A stretch of DNA of 64,000 nt, taken from contig ML769484.1 in NCBI GenBank assembly GCA_009733575.1, positions 62,001 through 126,000 on the forward strand. Reading direction: 5' to 3'. The position numbers were made by a program, and so were the translations under genes. Within the stretch, counting starts at the first letter, position 1; each line of letters starts with the position of its first letter. Of the stretch, positions 1 to 12,601 are shown piece after piece. A model generated the notes under the pieces. The model saw nothing but the letters and a program-made list of their open reading frames with translations. It had not been told where the DNA came from and made no database searches. Source of the stretch: Gymnopus androsaceus JB14. Taxonomy: Eukaryota; Basidiomycota; Agaricomycetes; Agaricales; Omphalotaceae.

Positions 1-905
1 GGCGGGAGTGTCGGCACGGATTGTGTTGAGCAGATAGTTGGCTGTGATCCATGCGTATACACCCTCGTCCTTGCCATCCATGATAACAACGCCGTCCGGC
101 TCATGGAGTTTGAAAGGATACTTTCCGTTAATTCTAATCGTGATTGCGTCCAGAGTGGCTTTGATCTGTGGCAAAAACCGTGCAGCAGCCGTTGCTTTGA
201 CCGCAACGGGAGTACAAGAGCGTAAAGACGAAGGAACGACAGCCACGGCTCTGTCTAGAAGGACATCCAAGCTCTCTGCTGCGTCCCGAGGTTTACCAGT
301 GAACGCAAATTGGTAGAGACCTAGCTGGCGTTGCATAGATACCTCATATTCGTACGACGGTGAAGAGCCACAGTTGTTGAACTTGTAGATGTGGATACGA
401 GAAACGAATAAGCCTGCATCGATCATCAATGCATACTGAACGAGAGGAAGATGTGCAGCGTAAGGAGCTGTGCAATGTGTGGTTTTCGAGGGATCTGGGT
501 CTTTTCCGAAAGAAGCCGGGGGAGGCAAAGGAGGTGACTTGGGAATTGAAGGTATGACTACTGGGTCTATTACTTCTGGATGCGGAGTTGTGTAGACTAC
601 TTTTGAAAGTATCAGTTTTTGGCCCTAATTATCTATCAATGTGACTTACTTCTTTCAGCCTCGTTAGTATTAGATAGCCATGAAAGAACGTTTGTAGGCA
701 CATGAGGACCGAAAAACCACAGTAATCCAATAATCACCCCAGCGCTGAAGGCAAGTATTTTCCAGCCAACCTGTTTCTGGGTTTCCATCCTACTTGGACC
801 CATTTCTCCTTCTACATTGCTCTGGGGAGAGATTACCATCTCTTTATTATTTTCCAAATCATCTGTACTTTCTCCGGCCAGTTTTATAGATTTTAAAGAT
901 TGCAT
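1..905 (-). CDS. GDA1: GDA1/CD39-family nucleoside diphosphatase, 5' part (runs off window start)
   Basis: The encoded protein resembles Golgi guanosine diphosphatase (apyrase family), which hydrolyses GDP made during lumenal glycosylation. Two exons are visible: 650-905 and 1-599, joined by a 50-bp GT-AG intron (600-649) that keeps frame. The protein starts at M (905) with a cytosolic tail, one membrane segment around residues 48-67 (type II topology), then a Pro-rich stem and the catalytic domain. ACR3 is clear (DGKDEGVYAWITANYLL). ACR1 reads DAGLFVSRIHIYKF, where families have DAGSTGSR, so the phosphate-loop Ser/Thr/Gly are replaced. ACR2 reads KATAAARFLP instead of KATAGLRLL. The frame is open without stops. 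The family and the loop change are seen directly. Loss of activity is inferred, and this may be a degenerate paralogue rather than the working enzyme. The remaining C-terminal half lies outside the window. Confidence 0.8.
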
Positions 906-1062
906 GCTTTGTAAACGAGTGTGGTTGTTCGAGCTTTCTGGAGGAATAGAGGATCCTGTTGAACGCCAGGAATAAGAAGTCTGGGTGAGTTTGAGTCAGT
1001 ATCATGATGGTGATGGATGGTGGTTGACACTCCATTCATTTGCTTGGGCGTCCAATAGGCTC

Positions 1063-1266
1063 GGTCGATAGGCTGGTAGTGGTACAACTGGGAAACTCTT
1101 GAGTGATTGGCGCACGAGTTTGAAAATTTTGATGCCGGCCTTGGCGTTTAGCCGTTCTCCATCGTCGTACAGGTCGTTGAGCATCGTCGCGTTCTTGACC
1201 CAAAATTTGTACGATATCAATGAGCATTCACTCTTAATCTCTAATTATTGACTTCATTTGCCAAAA
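1063..1266. repeat. Inverted-repeat arm A (partner 2300-2511)
   Basis: The minus strand of this stretch matches the plus strand of 2300-2511 nearly along its length, including the shared blocks AATTAGAGA, AAGAGTGAATGCT, ATTGATATCGT, GGTCAAGAACGCG, AACGACCTGTA, ATGGAGAACGG and CAATCACTCAA. Small indels and substitutions separate the arms; by eye roughly four in five bases agree. The short minus-strand ORFs here (1002-1227) have no convincing homology and are not open in arm B. The arm lies just upstream of the GDPase-like gene. Its origin is unknown. Confidence 0.75.
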
Positions 1267-2299
1267 ATGAACCGTCCTAGACCTTTTCCCTACTATCCAT
1301 TATTGGTTCAGGATACACTGCACTCTGACCTATCTCTATGGACCACAGTACTTCTGACCCTGTACATCCTCTTCACAATAAACACTGCATTGTAATACAT
1401 CGAATCTCAACAAATGAGAACCTTCTTGCAATTGTTTCTTCACTGCATAAAGATTTCCGGACAAGTCCTATAGAGCTCATTCTAACAACAATCGGGTCAC
1501 TGGTTGAGTTCGCGGATTATCGGTCTAAGTTATACAGTTCCACCGCATTGGAAAGCTGCTGAATATGGTAGACTCAGATGCTCGAGGACAGACAAAGTTA
1601 AAGGGTTGGATGAAGTTCAAGACTGTGGAGTATATGGAAGAGATGTGTTCTTTGTATTTGACTTACATATGTGAGCTATCCAAGACCACATGCCAAATGG
1701 TTAGAGTGAGTGAAGCAGCAGAATAGAGCACAGCGGGCATGCTGTGCAGCTGGATGTGAAATAGTCTGCAGCATGGAGGCTTGTCTCCGTTAGATTTTCC
1801 AGTTGTTTGAATAAAGTGACGTTCATTGTAGTTAAGAGTCGAAATCCGCTGCGACCAATTCGCGATTCTAGAAGTGAAATTCAGGAAAAAGGAATGGAGT
1901 GATTGAAGATGTACTATGACATACATGGTTTTCTTGAATAAGCTTCGATGGCGAAACCGATATAGATGATTCGTTTAGGGCTCAAAAGGGCCGGAAGTAC
2001 ATATCATAGCAGTGGTCTTTGCCATTTCCACAAGCGGCCCTGAGCGTAACATCCTTCCCTGCCTCAAGAGCAAGAGCCACTTCCAGCTGATGTTTCCTTG
2101 GACCCATCGTTCCTTTACTAGCTTTATCCAATACAACAAAAGACCTTCAAACCAGCTTCATTTCTTCATATTTGAACGATAGAAGATGGTCGGATCCATC
2201 GAGGGAGTTCTAAGAATGTGACTGTAACTGGCTGTGAAAGAAAAAGTGTCGAGCCCTTTCCTGAGATCTTCGCATGTTCGAAGCCATTAGAGAGCACAG
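1267..2299. other. Spacer between inverted-repeat arms; no gene recognised
   Basis: Only short ORFs under 90 codons occur, for example 1338-1562 plus and 1663-1926 minus. None shows a known motif, a convincing start context or splice continuity. I see no transposase, tRNA or terminal repeats at the arm tips that would define a foldback transposon. Confidence 0.5.
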
Positions 2300-2511
2300 T
2301 TTTGGCGAATAAAGTCGATAATTAGAGAGTAAGAGTGAATGCTTATTGATATCGTCCAAATTTCGGGTCAAGAACGCGTGAACGAATGCTTAACGACCTG
2401 TATGATGATGGAGAACGGAAAGGTATAGCTAAGCGCCAAAGCCTGCATCAAAAATTTTAAACTCCGTGCGCAATCACTCAAAAGCTTCCGAGTTGCACCA
2501 GCTCTATCGAC
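2300..2511. repeat. Inverted-repeat arm B (partner 1063-1266)
   Basis: The plus strand here is the diverged partner of the minus strand of 1063-1266. In this arm the shared reading frames are broken, so the conservation is not obviously of coding type. Transcription through both arms would give a stem of about 200 bp with a loop of about 1 kb. That transcript is an inference. Confidence 0.75.
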
Positions 2512-4520
2512 AGCTCCCGCCAAGGGCAGTGAGCTCAGAGTCATAGACAGGGTGGGACCGAGCCTATCGTCACATTGCGTTTTTATTTTCCAAAATCCCA
2601 GCCTTGCCCCAGCCTTATGGAGGTAAGTACGTGGTCATTGTAGATTCCAAAGGCGGAGTAGCGTTAGGTGAAGCTTGAAGCTTGTAAGAAGCAGCGCAAA
2701 ATGTATGGCTCAATACAAGACGCAACATCTATAGAATGGACAACCTTTTTGCGGCCACGTAAGTGTTCGCGATCGAATCGAACCCTTCAGCACTTCAAGC
2801 GCCGGGGTTGTAGAAGGTAGGTGTAGTAGGGCAACTCTCGCTGCCAGCCATCATCAGCATTCTCGGAGGACTTATACTTGAACGACAAAGTTTACTTGCC
2901 CTGGCCGTCGAAAGATCAGCTTTCACCGAATCAGCTGCTCTTGGTAACGATTTTGAATGTGAATGCATAATGCGACTCTGGTTCATAGTGGGTCCAGTTT
3001 TATTCGAACTCTTATTGGTCTACGTTCACTCGTTCACTAGTACTCCAGTATTCATGATCTCGAACAACTCACCAACCCGTTTGACTCGGACAAGCTCCCC
3101 CTTAACCGTTCACGGTACGGGTTCCGTAAAAGTGTAACGGTCCTGACTCCTGAGGACTAGGACTAGGCATTCCGATACCATATGTGGGCTTGGTTCGATA
3201 AGGAACTGCGTCGGTAACATTCTCATGTGTTGGGCTTAGCAGGCTATCTACGCCAACTCTGAAACGATACTTAACTCTGATCGCGGTTTATTGCGCCGTG
3301 TTTCCTCCTGCTTCTTTTTTATTCCCAATTTTTACCACTCGTTATTGGGGGCTACCTCCGATATCGAAAGAAAGGAAAATTCAATATATATGTAAGTCCA
3401 GAACTTCGCTGCTTTCTTTCTTCTTTTCTCGTATACTACTTTATTAGACCCAGGTAAGTCTCCGCAGTGCACAGCTCCGTACCATAACGGACTGCCAGGC
3501 CCTTACACAGGAGGCAGACTCGATGGTCAGGTCCCTTTTTATCGACAGTTCCTTCCTTCTCGTGGTGTTCCTCTCTTTCATCCTTTTTCCTCAAGCGTTT
3601 ATACTGATCCGATGGCACTGATTTCTTCTTTTGCTTTTTTGTGTTTGACCCAGGTTGGGGTGGGTTGGACAAGTCCCTTCTCTTCCCTCACATTCCCAGC
3701 AAAGCAAATACCATGCAATTCCACCTTGTCACCACTGCCTTTTTTGCAATTTTTTGCCTGCGAAGATGCATGATCATGAATTTGTGTGTTCAATAATGCT
3801 GAAGTACGGTTGAAGTACCTAAGTGCACTTGTTGAACCCGCTCATCCCGATGCGACCGTCGTTAGCCTTGACTTTTTTGATCAACCAGACACCGATGTAC
3901 GACTGACGACTGACGAGTCAGTTATGGACCTGTGGTGCCATGACTCCTTGACAACTCCTTGATCACATTTCGGATGGGGTCCTTTTTGATCTCTTCGGAG
4001 ATTCCATCATAGCGGGCCATACCCTGCTACATGGGGCCATTCATCTTCTGCTATGCCATCAAGGAAGTATTAAAAGCACAAGTGGCAGAAGAGATGGCTG
4101 AAGAAATGGTGTCAGTCTTTTCTTTCATTCACTTTGCCTCCTGGAGTTATGTCCAGCATTACAGTACCATCGATGATATACATGTATACAGATTTGAATG
4201 ATGGGAACAAGAAACATATGCTGCGTGTCTACCTGCTGCTTGTTGAACTCTGCAGAACACTGGATGGCATACATTGCCCAAATAAGGAAACTCCTATCGC
4301 GTCGATAATTAACACATTGCGGCTCAGAAGCATTCATCCAACATTCATCTCATCCGCTCGTTTCTCAGTATATATTGCTTTTCAGGAGGTGATCAAATTT
4401 CAACCCAAAGAGGGTTTTGCGCATGTACGAGCGTGATGAGGAGCCGTCTTAAAGGAATGTGAAGAATATCTGTATAAACCCGAGACACTACATGCTCATT
4501 CACCACGAAAAAGCTCAGAG
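2512..4520. other. Gene-poor interval, nothing recognised
   Basis: The stretch holds only scattered ORFs under about 100 codons. The longest, 4134-4436 plus, has no family motif, and its overlap with a minus-strand ORF argues for chance. No tRNA, transposon terminal repeat or long tandem repeat was seen. Confidence 0.45.
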
Positions 4521-5409
4521 TTATAGTACGTGCTTACTGTTAGCCTTTTGCATGTCCTTCAAAAATACTGAAATGACGTTTCTCACCGAACGACCGAACG
4601 ATTTCTCCTCGTCTGAATCTGTTCGTTTCGCAGTGTTGCAAATACACATCTGAGCAATTTGCCCAGGCCTACAGTGTCCTTCAGCAGCACTATGAATCTG
4701 ACCGGGATCAAGCACATCGACAAGATCTGAGAGTAGATGCTGCAAGATCAGCAGTCTCTCGTCAATGCATCCATTGGCACCTTAACTTTGAATGAGTCGG
4801 ACTCTGAGCTATAACATAGAGTCCGTCTGTTATAGGACGAAACCAAGCACGAAAAGATGGATCTGTGGTCCACTTCTCACAGAACGCTGCATATCCTATG
4901 CAGCGTAATTGTCCATCTCCCTCCTGCGAATCGATTGTACTGATCTCTCCAATCGCCGACTGAATCCCAGAAAGAATCCGGAATTTTTTTGTGTGTCCTG
5001 AACGAAGGACTTCACGAATCCGGGAAAGCAGCAGTATGACTTCAGCTCCAGGCGACCCAGTTGTCGTATGCGGTCGAAGGAATACCGTATCACGACGGAA
5101 AATATGGGCCCAAGCGAAAAATTGGGCAAAGACAAAACAAGTATGTGTTATAGCATATGCTTGAAGCTCAGGCTCTTCTTCGTTTAGAGCCAGAGAAGCA
5201 AAGCCATAGTCGATGAGATTGATGAGCTTTGAGGAGAGGTCGTCGGCTGCGATGTGAAGTGGATCATGATATTTGGAAAATGTACTCTGCAGAGCAGATT
5301 TACGTTTTTGTCCTTCGGAATAGATGCCGAACCAAGCGGATAAAGCCGCTTGAGCAATAGTTCCGAGTAACGCCAATGCTGCAACTACAATCGAGACAAC
5401 ATCGACCAT
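4521..5409 (-). pseudogene. Conserved fungal hypothetical protein, membrane-anchored, with one frameshift
   Basis: I take the start at M (5409), which begins with a hydrophobic segment (residues 1-25, MVDVVSIVVAALALLGTIAQ), followed by SAWFGIYSEGQKR. An in-frame M at 5526 would add 39 residues with no recognised feature. The core (KYHDPLHIAADDLSSKL, then FAQFFAWAHIFRRD) resembles hypothetical proteins common in agaricomycetes, by recollection only. The frame hits a stop at about 4765. Right there, a +1 shift opens a frame reading DERLLILQHLLSDLVDVLDP, which looks like the natural continuation. The gene is therefore either a recent pseudogene or carries a one-base sequence error. No catalytic motif is visible and the function is unknown. 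Confidence 0.55.
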
Positions 5410-8400
5410 TATGCTCGGGCTGGCTTGGATTGTGCTGGGAGTGGAAAGTGAAAAAGCTGTAAACCAATCTAATGTGATTCCTCTATTCGACAGTTGACAG
5501 TGGACACTTTGTGCATGTTGACACATAATGATGAACTTTAATTATCTCCTCCTCTCACAGGTCTTTGTCCGATGTTTCCTGATTTCTTTGCAATGAACTC
5601 TGCTAACGATGGGTATGATAGTTTATGATACTTGCAGATATCACTTCGAGCAGTGCAGTTCTCAGTGCACCCAATAGTACGATTCTCAACCCTCTTCATA
5701 GCGATCTTCCTCTCGAATAGCACAATGCGTACATGCTGGCTCGGAAATTAATAATGGTCACTTGGAATCGACTCTGGAGTTGAAATCCTCGTCAAGAGAT
5801 CACCGGGGCTCTATACTATAAAGGCTCGCTCCCAACTGACCAGGACTAACGAAGGAAACTTTACTTTTATATACCTGTCCTCATAGCTCGCCATCGAATA
5901 GTACAAGGAAGATAAGAGAAGGACCCAAATGTTCGAAAAGGTCCGAAGCAACGGTTCACTATCGTAAAGACGTTGAGATAACGAAGTCGCAGTCGGCGTG
6001 GCGCCGGATGACGCTCACAGTAGACTTCAATTTGTTGCGTCGCCTTAAATTCCTTGAACCGGGCCAGACTTGGTGTACCGAATATATACGCCAGGACTTT
6101 CCGCCAAAATGCTAGCTTCTGGATGAACCTAGGCAAGAACGAGAGCTGAACATGGTCTTGTAGCCGAATTTTGCCAGCAGGGTTCGGAACCCAGGATGTA
6201 AATGTTATTATTATTCGTTGGCAATGCATAATGAGTATGTATCATTAAATTCTAGTAAAAATAAGCGTTGCACTGGATGCTTGTTCTAGACTCAAACGTA
6301 CGTATTCAATTTCGAGTCGGTCAAAGCAAGAAATATTGGTGCTTTATTGATCGATCGATCAAGTTCTGTCGATCAGGAAGCTTTGACCGGAGGTCGGTCA
6401 TATACCATCATTGACCAGAGGGTCTCGGATTCGGAATGGATTGATGCCTGCCTCTGAGTCTATCAGGTTCTGTGCATGTATATCGGTACCTCTGCAGACG
6501 TCGCTGTAACTCAAACTTCCATTCAAGTTCGCCAGTCTTGGCATATAATTTATAAGACCTACTTAGCACCTCTCCGGAAGCTTGGCAAACTCAAATTACC
6601 TACAAAAGCTTAGTGCGTAACATATTCGGTATGGACGGGAATACGTGAGACTGATACTGCTGAGTTTACTACTGAATTGCCAGCTAATCGATAACGATCA
6701 TGCAGACGATCTGCTAAGTCCATAGGCAGTTTAAAAAAAAATCAAACGTTTTCCAGAATTTTGAAGGCTGATTGGCTCTTCTATCGAGAATAAAGACCCC
6801 AGTATGGATGCTTGTAGGTCCGAAATGTTACCAACATTTCGGTGGTTGGAATTTGTGGTGGATTGGGTCTGTTGGAGTCTGTTGGGTCCCCCGGACAGTG
6901 TTCAACTGTTGAAGGATATGTATAACCACATATCCGAAAAGCAAATACAACCAGAGAAGCCTGCAGGACGGGTATCAGTGGTCGCACGGACAGGGGGGAA
7001 GGTGATATGATAGTTACCGACGAAAGATTCGACGAACCTGCACAAACGTTGGTCGGGCTTGCCTCGATGCAGCTAATACTCGCTGATGGTTAACGTACAG
7101 ACATTTGGCCGTAAGTACCAGGCCAGGGAACTGAAGCTGAAGACGCCACGGTTTTAAAGTAGCCACCAAACCCGAATCGCTACCTACATTCCAGTTGCGG
7201 CAAACCCCGCCACCTTGATTGTTCAATGCTGATTGCAAAAGATGTGCGCAAATGGAAATGTCAAAATTGGAAACGTGAAGTGAATGTAAACCGTATGTGT
7301 TTTTCTCAGGTTTTTCAAGTGTTTCTGAATCAGTATTCGCGATTCGCCTTTCGCGTCCTGGGGATTGCCGAACTATTCTTCCTCGAATCTTCCATCCTTC
7401 CATCTTCCATTCAGAGGTCAATCAATAGCTCTGTGGATAACAGAGCATTACCCGAGCGAGTTCGAATCAAGAAAAGTGGAACGGGAGGACTGACGTTATA
7501 CGCGGAATCTCGAAAGAAGAGAGAAGAAGGCAGGCACATATATAGAACGTTCATGGATTTATGATCAACAAGAGAGTGATAACTCCGAAAAACCGGAAAC
7601 GTAAGAGAAGACGTCCCTGGAAATGAAAAGTGGGAATTTAATTAAATCTGGACGTTGCTACTGCTGAAAATGAAATGCCTGCAAGACTTGGATGATATTC
7701 ACGGGTCCTGACTCTTCGCACTCTTCGCATGCAAAAAGGTTACATCATGGTCGTACTTGGAGTGCTGGAGCGAATTTAGGAGCATATGCGATAACGATTC
7801 GCGCCTGTATACGATGTAGGACTGCGCCGCAGGCACGGGGGCCCCTAGATACATAGACAGTGGCTCGAAGCTTGAACAGCTGAGGAAACATCACGTGTAG
7901 TACCGGACGTCTTACCCCGTCGACTGTGCGAGACTGCGAGTTAAGGACTAGTAAACCACTGCAAAGATATACCATTACTCAGCTTTCTAGGAAATGTATG
8001 CAGTTTGGACAGATGTCGACCGCATATATTCATATTATTGATGTTCTAGACTCCCGTGCTAGACAGTGGCGCGCTGTGTACACTGTAATAGGTAGAAAAG
8101 CTCGATTTCTCGAGTCAAGCTGCGATTTATCGCCACCCAAGCACCTTCAATGGATAGAAGGAGAAACCTCGCTATCTTGCGTCTTGGAGAGTCTTTCAGA
8201 CTTTCAACAATGATGATTGATACCAGATAGGGTACGGATATTACAGAGAACTGGCGGAAGCTTTTCGGCCAAACCGGTGCTGATGATACGTGTACATACC
8301 CTGCAAGCCAAATATTTAAATGAGATCTAGACAAGAGAGGGCTTACTATAAAAACAAGGTAGAGACATACACCCGGCAGCACGACGCGCGTATAACGAGA

Positions 8401-8761
8401 GAAGATGGGAATATAATTCAAGGAATCAATTATGGAGTCTCTGGGGTCTGAGCAGTTGCCAGATTTAGTAAGTGACGAGTGACGAAATCGATCTTGGCGT
8501 GAAAACTCAAAACAGCATCTTGTTTTCAACCTCGACATCGCGGCATACCTTTGTGCTTTTCAGATCGTTTCAAGCTCTGCGGACCATCCTGTCTCACAAT
8601 CCCAAACTAGAATCGCGAATTTTACGCCTCATACAAAAGATTCTCTTTATTTTTTGTCCACAGCTTTATTTCAGGAATCGAAATTGCAAGTAACTCCTTT
8701 GTCCCTTGGAATTCACTGATGTTTATAGGCTAATTTAGTTTCTACCATAGTCGCCTCTTTA
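5410..8761. other. Long gene-poor interval
   Basis: Several ORFs of 60-160 codons occur on both strands, for example 5867-6229, 7014-7421 and 8059-8538 on the minus strand. None has domain motifs, signal-peptide logic or splice continuity, and they overlap opposing ORFs. Around 6345 the tetranucleotide GATC recurs in a short run. No RNA gene or transposon could be supported. Confidence 0.45.
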
Positions 8762-11383
8762 ATGGCCACAATTCCATTACAGTCTCCAGTTCCGCCCCCA
8801 ACTCCACGTCGTATTCGTTTTGCGCCTCTTCCTGACCCTCGGCGCGCTGTGCTCGTTACCGATGATGGCACAGAGCTTCCATTGCCTTCTTTGCTCATTG
8901 ACGGCAACAGTTTCGACTTGTTCAACTCAAACTTAGAGAGCCCATCGTCTGCTGCATCCCAATTGGCGAGTATCCCAGCTGCAATCTCGCTTTCGGCGTT
9001 GAACTCGCCTGTACATACGCCATTGCATACACCTCAAAGCTGGAATGCCCCTCTTCCAGAAACAGCTCCTTCCCCGGCTCCTTCTCCTGCACACTTTGAG
9101 AAAACCTTTTCCTCAGAGTCAGACAGTTCAAACAGTTCCAACAGTTCCTCTTTCTACACTGGCTCCACTTCAGGATCACCTCCCACCTCTGGAATTTCAT
9201 CTTCTGCATCTTCCATGTATTCCCTTACACCGACGCAAAGTATTGATCCTTACCCAGTATCCTCTACCGGATCGTCTACGCCCACACAGCCGATGCGCAA
9301 GTCCAACTCTTTGAGGAGTAAACTCTCATCAAAGTACAACATTTCTACCGATCAGATACTCTCACTCGGTACAATTAACCTCTTCCGTTCACGGTCCAAG
9401 GGCAAGGACAAAGCGGGAGATTCCGACGGCGATTCTATCCATAGCGCCCACGGAGGTTCCGGATGGGGCGGTGCTTTGACTCGTTGGACGAGCGGTGGGT
9501 CTGGGGGACCCGACGGTGCAGGTGTTCCTTTATATAGGACCCAAAGTACGCAGAGTTACAAAGGCGGGAATGTCAGGGTGAGTAGTAACTGTGCTGGATG
9601 TCGTATATGTTTCTAATCTGCTTCACAGAACAAACGCTCCTCTTCTCCAGCGTCCATTCGAACAAAGTCGCGCTCAAATTCCAATTCGTCAAAGTTAAAC
9701 CCTGCACATGAGAGTGGCATGATTAGCACTCTTCATTCGGGCGGTCCAACAAAGAAAGGAACGCGAATGTTAAATGGAAGGGTCTATGGAGCGAAACGAG
9801 GAAGTGCTAGTGGTGAGTACATGGTCATCAGCTGTTATGTTTAGATGCGACTTTTTTATGACTCGGTATCTTGCATCATTTCTTCTTTTGCTCTCTTCCC
9901 GTTACTATTCATTGCTACTGGCCTTACCATTGATAGGCAAATGTCTGGTCCTACAATGGGTATTGCCTAGATGGTGTGGTAGATGGTGTGGGTGGGAGCG
10001 TGGCGAATATGGCAATATGGAGATTGGAGAATGTGAATCGAAGATGACTTCTATTCGCTCCATGCACATTGCCGGAACTGTTCTTTTCAAATCGCATTCC
10101 CACTTCTTTCGATGTCATCTTTATACTCTTGCTGATATTCATTTCCCTCATCTAGGGTCTCCAGTCAACCCCTTCGCAAACGCAAAAGATGACCCTGATC
10201 CCGAGTTTGTGGAATGGGGATATGGCGGGATGGGAAGCGTGAAGAACGTACAAGAAGGTGTTGGCGGTAGGGTTTGGGGTCGTGTGCTAAGTAGCGGCAC
10301 TGGAGCACATGAAGGTGCTAATAAACAAAATGCTGCTGAAAGAACGGTACAGACCGATGATGCAGCTGGAGGTGAAGACGATGGTAGCGGCATGGGTTGG
10401 GTACGGAAAAGGCGAGAGATGAGAGAGCGGGAGGCTAAAGAACAAGCGGAGAAGGAGAGACTGGAGAAAGAGGCCCAAGAGAAGCGAATGAGAACGATGA
10501 GCCAGACGTTTCAGACGCTCGCTCGTTCTCGTCCACAACTACTTCCGGTACTAGTAAAACGGTGACCTCGAATGCGATAGCAGGTACCGTTAGGAACATC
10601 CCTACGCCTCTTCCCCTTCCAGATGTCGGAGAGTTGGACGCGTCCGCTATAGATTCCCCTGGCGGTTCTGCTGTAGGATCGCCTACACCGACTTTGGGTT
10701 CCAACATGCTTACGCCTACTGCGAGCGCGTTAGGTACACCTAAGCCGCGCGCGATTGAAGCTGTTCTTTCTTCTCCAGGCAGTGGTAGCGGGGACAGCAA
10801 TTCTTTGTCTCCCGACCCGCGAGGCATGTCTAGACAGGCTTCCAACGCCTCTGCAGCGAGCGGTGTTTCATCTCCTGGAAAGGAAGAAGAACATGTGTTA
10901 ACCGCAATTAACATTCCTGCACCTCCGCCAATGAGCAAGCACCACTCGAATCACTCGCACCATCACTCTCACTCTCGGAGCAAGTCGCTCTTGGACGCTG
11001 TTCTCAAGGTTGAATCTAATCAGAGTAAAGCTGATTCGTCGACCGAAGAAAAGATCGGTGGCGAGCAATCTCTCTCTAAAGCGGCGGTAGGCGAAGAAGT
11101 GGTCGAAGACCATACTGTTTCGGACATTCAGAAGGGCAGTGACGGCGAGGATAGGATAAGTCTAACCGGTCGCAGAAAACCCCGCCAGGAGTCTATCTCT
11201 TCCACATCATCGTCTTCATCGTCAGTTTCCTCTCGATCAGGATCCGAATCGGATCCCGAGTCGGAGAAGAATCACAATGAGAGTGATGACGAAGACGAAG
11301 AAGATGAGGATGAGGAAACCGAAGAGAAGGTTAGGAAGACTAGTTTAGGCGCTGGGGTGGAGAAAATCAGCCGTCACAAGTAG
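8762..11383 (+). CDS. Large Ser/Pro-rich conserved basidiomycete protein, one frameshift
   Basis: I do not recognise a function. Exon 1 (8762 to about 9574) starts with a Pro-rich head (PPTPRRIRFAPLPDPRR) followed by long Ser/Thr/Pro stretches and a basic patch (NSLRSKLSSKYN). A short intron ends at about 9628 (CACAG). The frame continues to about 9810, then a 345-bp intron ends at about 10155, although the interval may hide a small exon. After it come the conserved block FVEWGYGGMGSV, a Lys/Glu-rich helix (RKRREMREREAKEQAEKE), a His-rich stretch, an acidic tail and a final RKTSLGAGVEKISRHK. Between about 10465 and 10495 the frame must change by one base (a -1 type shift) without a plausible intron, and both sides look coding. 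The low-complexity, charged make-up suggests a cytosolic, phosphorylated scaffold, which is inference only. Confidence 0.6.
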
Positions 11384-12601
11384 AGTGAGTTTGGAGTATA
11401 GAGGTCTCCTGCTCATGGATCAAAGGCGCCAGATCTCGAGCTAGGTAGTGCTCGTCATCCATCCAAAACGCCACTACCCACCTTCACTTCGCTATTCGCA
11501 TTGCATACGTTATACCATTCGGCGCATTGTTATTTATTTCGTCTCATCCCTCCTGCAGATTCCATTATTCATGCTCTTCATTCTCGAGCGCATTTAAGAT
11601 CGCATATTCCAGGTATCATTACTTGTATCCTATATCTCTTTTTTAACTTCATTCAGGACTGTACATATACACATCTTTTGCAGTGTCTTGCTTGGTTGCA
11701 GTGCAATTTTCGTATGATCTCTTTCCTGTACGCATATCTTTTTGGGCTTAGGTTCTGGTTTCTAGTTTTGACTTATGAATTCATATTGATATCATTATAT
11801 CCACTTCCTTCGAGCCACGGATAGCGTTCGAAGAGGAGGGCTAGAAGACCTCTATTAACAGTACATACATACACTCTGGGAGATAAATGATGAAATGTGC
11901 GATTTCTTTCGATTGTGATGACATGGTAGCTTTAACAGCTTCTCGATCGAAGAGAAGTAATGCGGGGCAACCCAACCTAGTGTGGGGTGAATCGAAGAGG
12001 AAGACCAAGATTGCGGGACATGTTCCCCCATGACGAAGTTGATATGGTGTTGACTGCGTTGGCGGAGAAAGGACCGATCAGCCGAAAAGTGAGGTGGTTA
12101 AGGGTGGTTAGAACTTGAGAGAATATGAACATGGCAGGTCGTGTGCACTCTTAAGTGTACACTCTGGTTTCTCACAAAGTCAGATTGTTAGATTGCGAGT
12201 ACGAAGCACATACTAATGCGGTATCTAGTCAGGGAGGACCTTGAACACCGCTTCATTTCACATTTAAGAAATATATAACGCTGTCCGCGAAGCATTTCAA
12301 GACACAGACATCGGATCCAGGGAGTTATGAGCCAACCTATAGATCGATCAGCCGTGCGGTTAAGGTGAGCCAAGAGGTAGAACGAAGACGTCGAGTAAAG
12401 ACTTTCAAGGCTGGGTCCGAGGTTCTAGAAACAGACGCTGCATGCTTAATATTAGACCGAGTCGATCGTACAAAATGTACTAGTACGTTTTACTATAATA
12501 AAATATAAAAGTTGTCTGAGTGGATTATGGTAAAAGGAACTCACTTGATTAACACGGAGCTGAAAGCAACTATTTTGGGGGATAACTTCAAACCTGGAAT
12601 A
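11384..12601. other. Intergenic, includes 3' UTR of upstream gene; nothing else recognised
   Basis: T-rich plus-strand DNA after the stop at 11383 fits a 3' UTR. The ORF 11501-11824 is Leu/Ile/Phe-rich only because of the T-rich composition. No further gene is supported up to the 3' end of the minus-strand gene at 12602. Confidence 0.45.

Noticed and set aside
5867..6229. Minus-strand ORF of 120 codons
   Set aside because: No recognisable domain or homology that I can support; no good start context.
8059..8538. Minus-strand ORF of 159 codons
   Set aside because: No motif, no splice continuity, overlaps plus-strand ORFs; treated as chance.
11501..11824. Hydrophobic plus-strand ORF
   Set aside because: T-rich 3' UTR produces Leu/Phe-rich translation; no conserved features.
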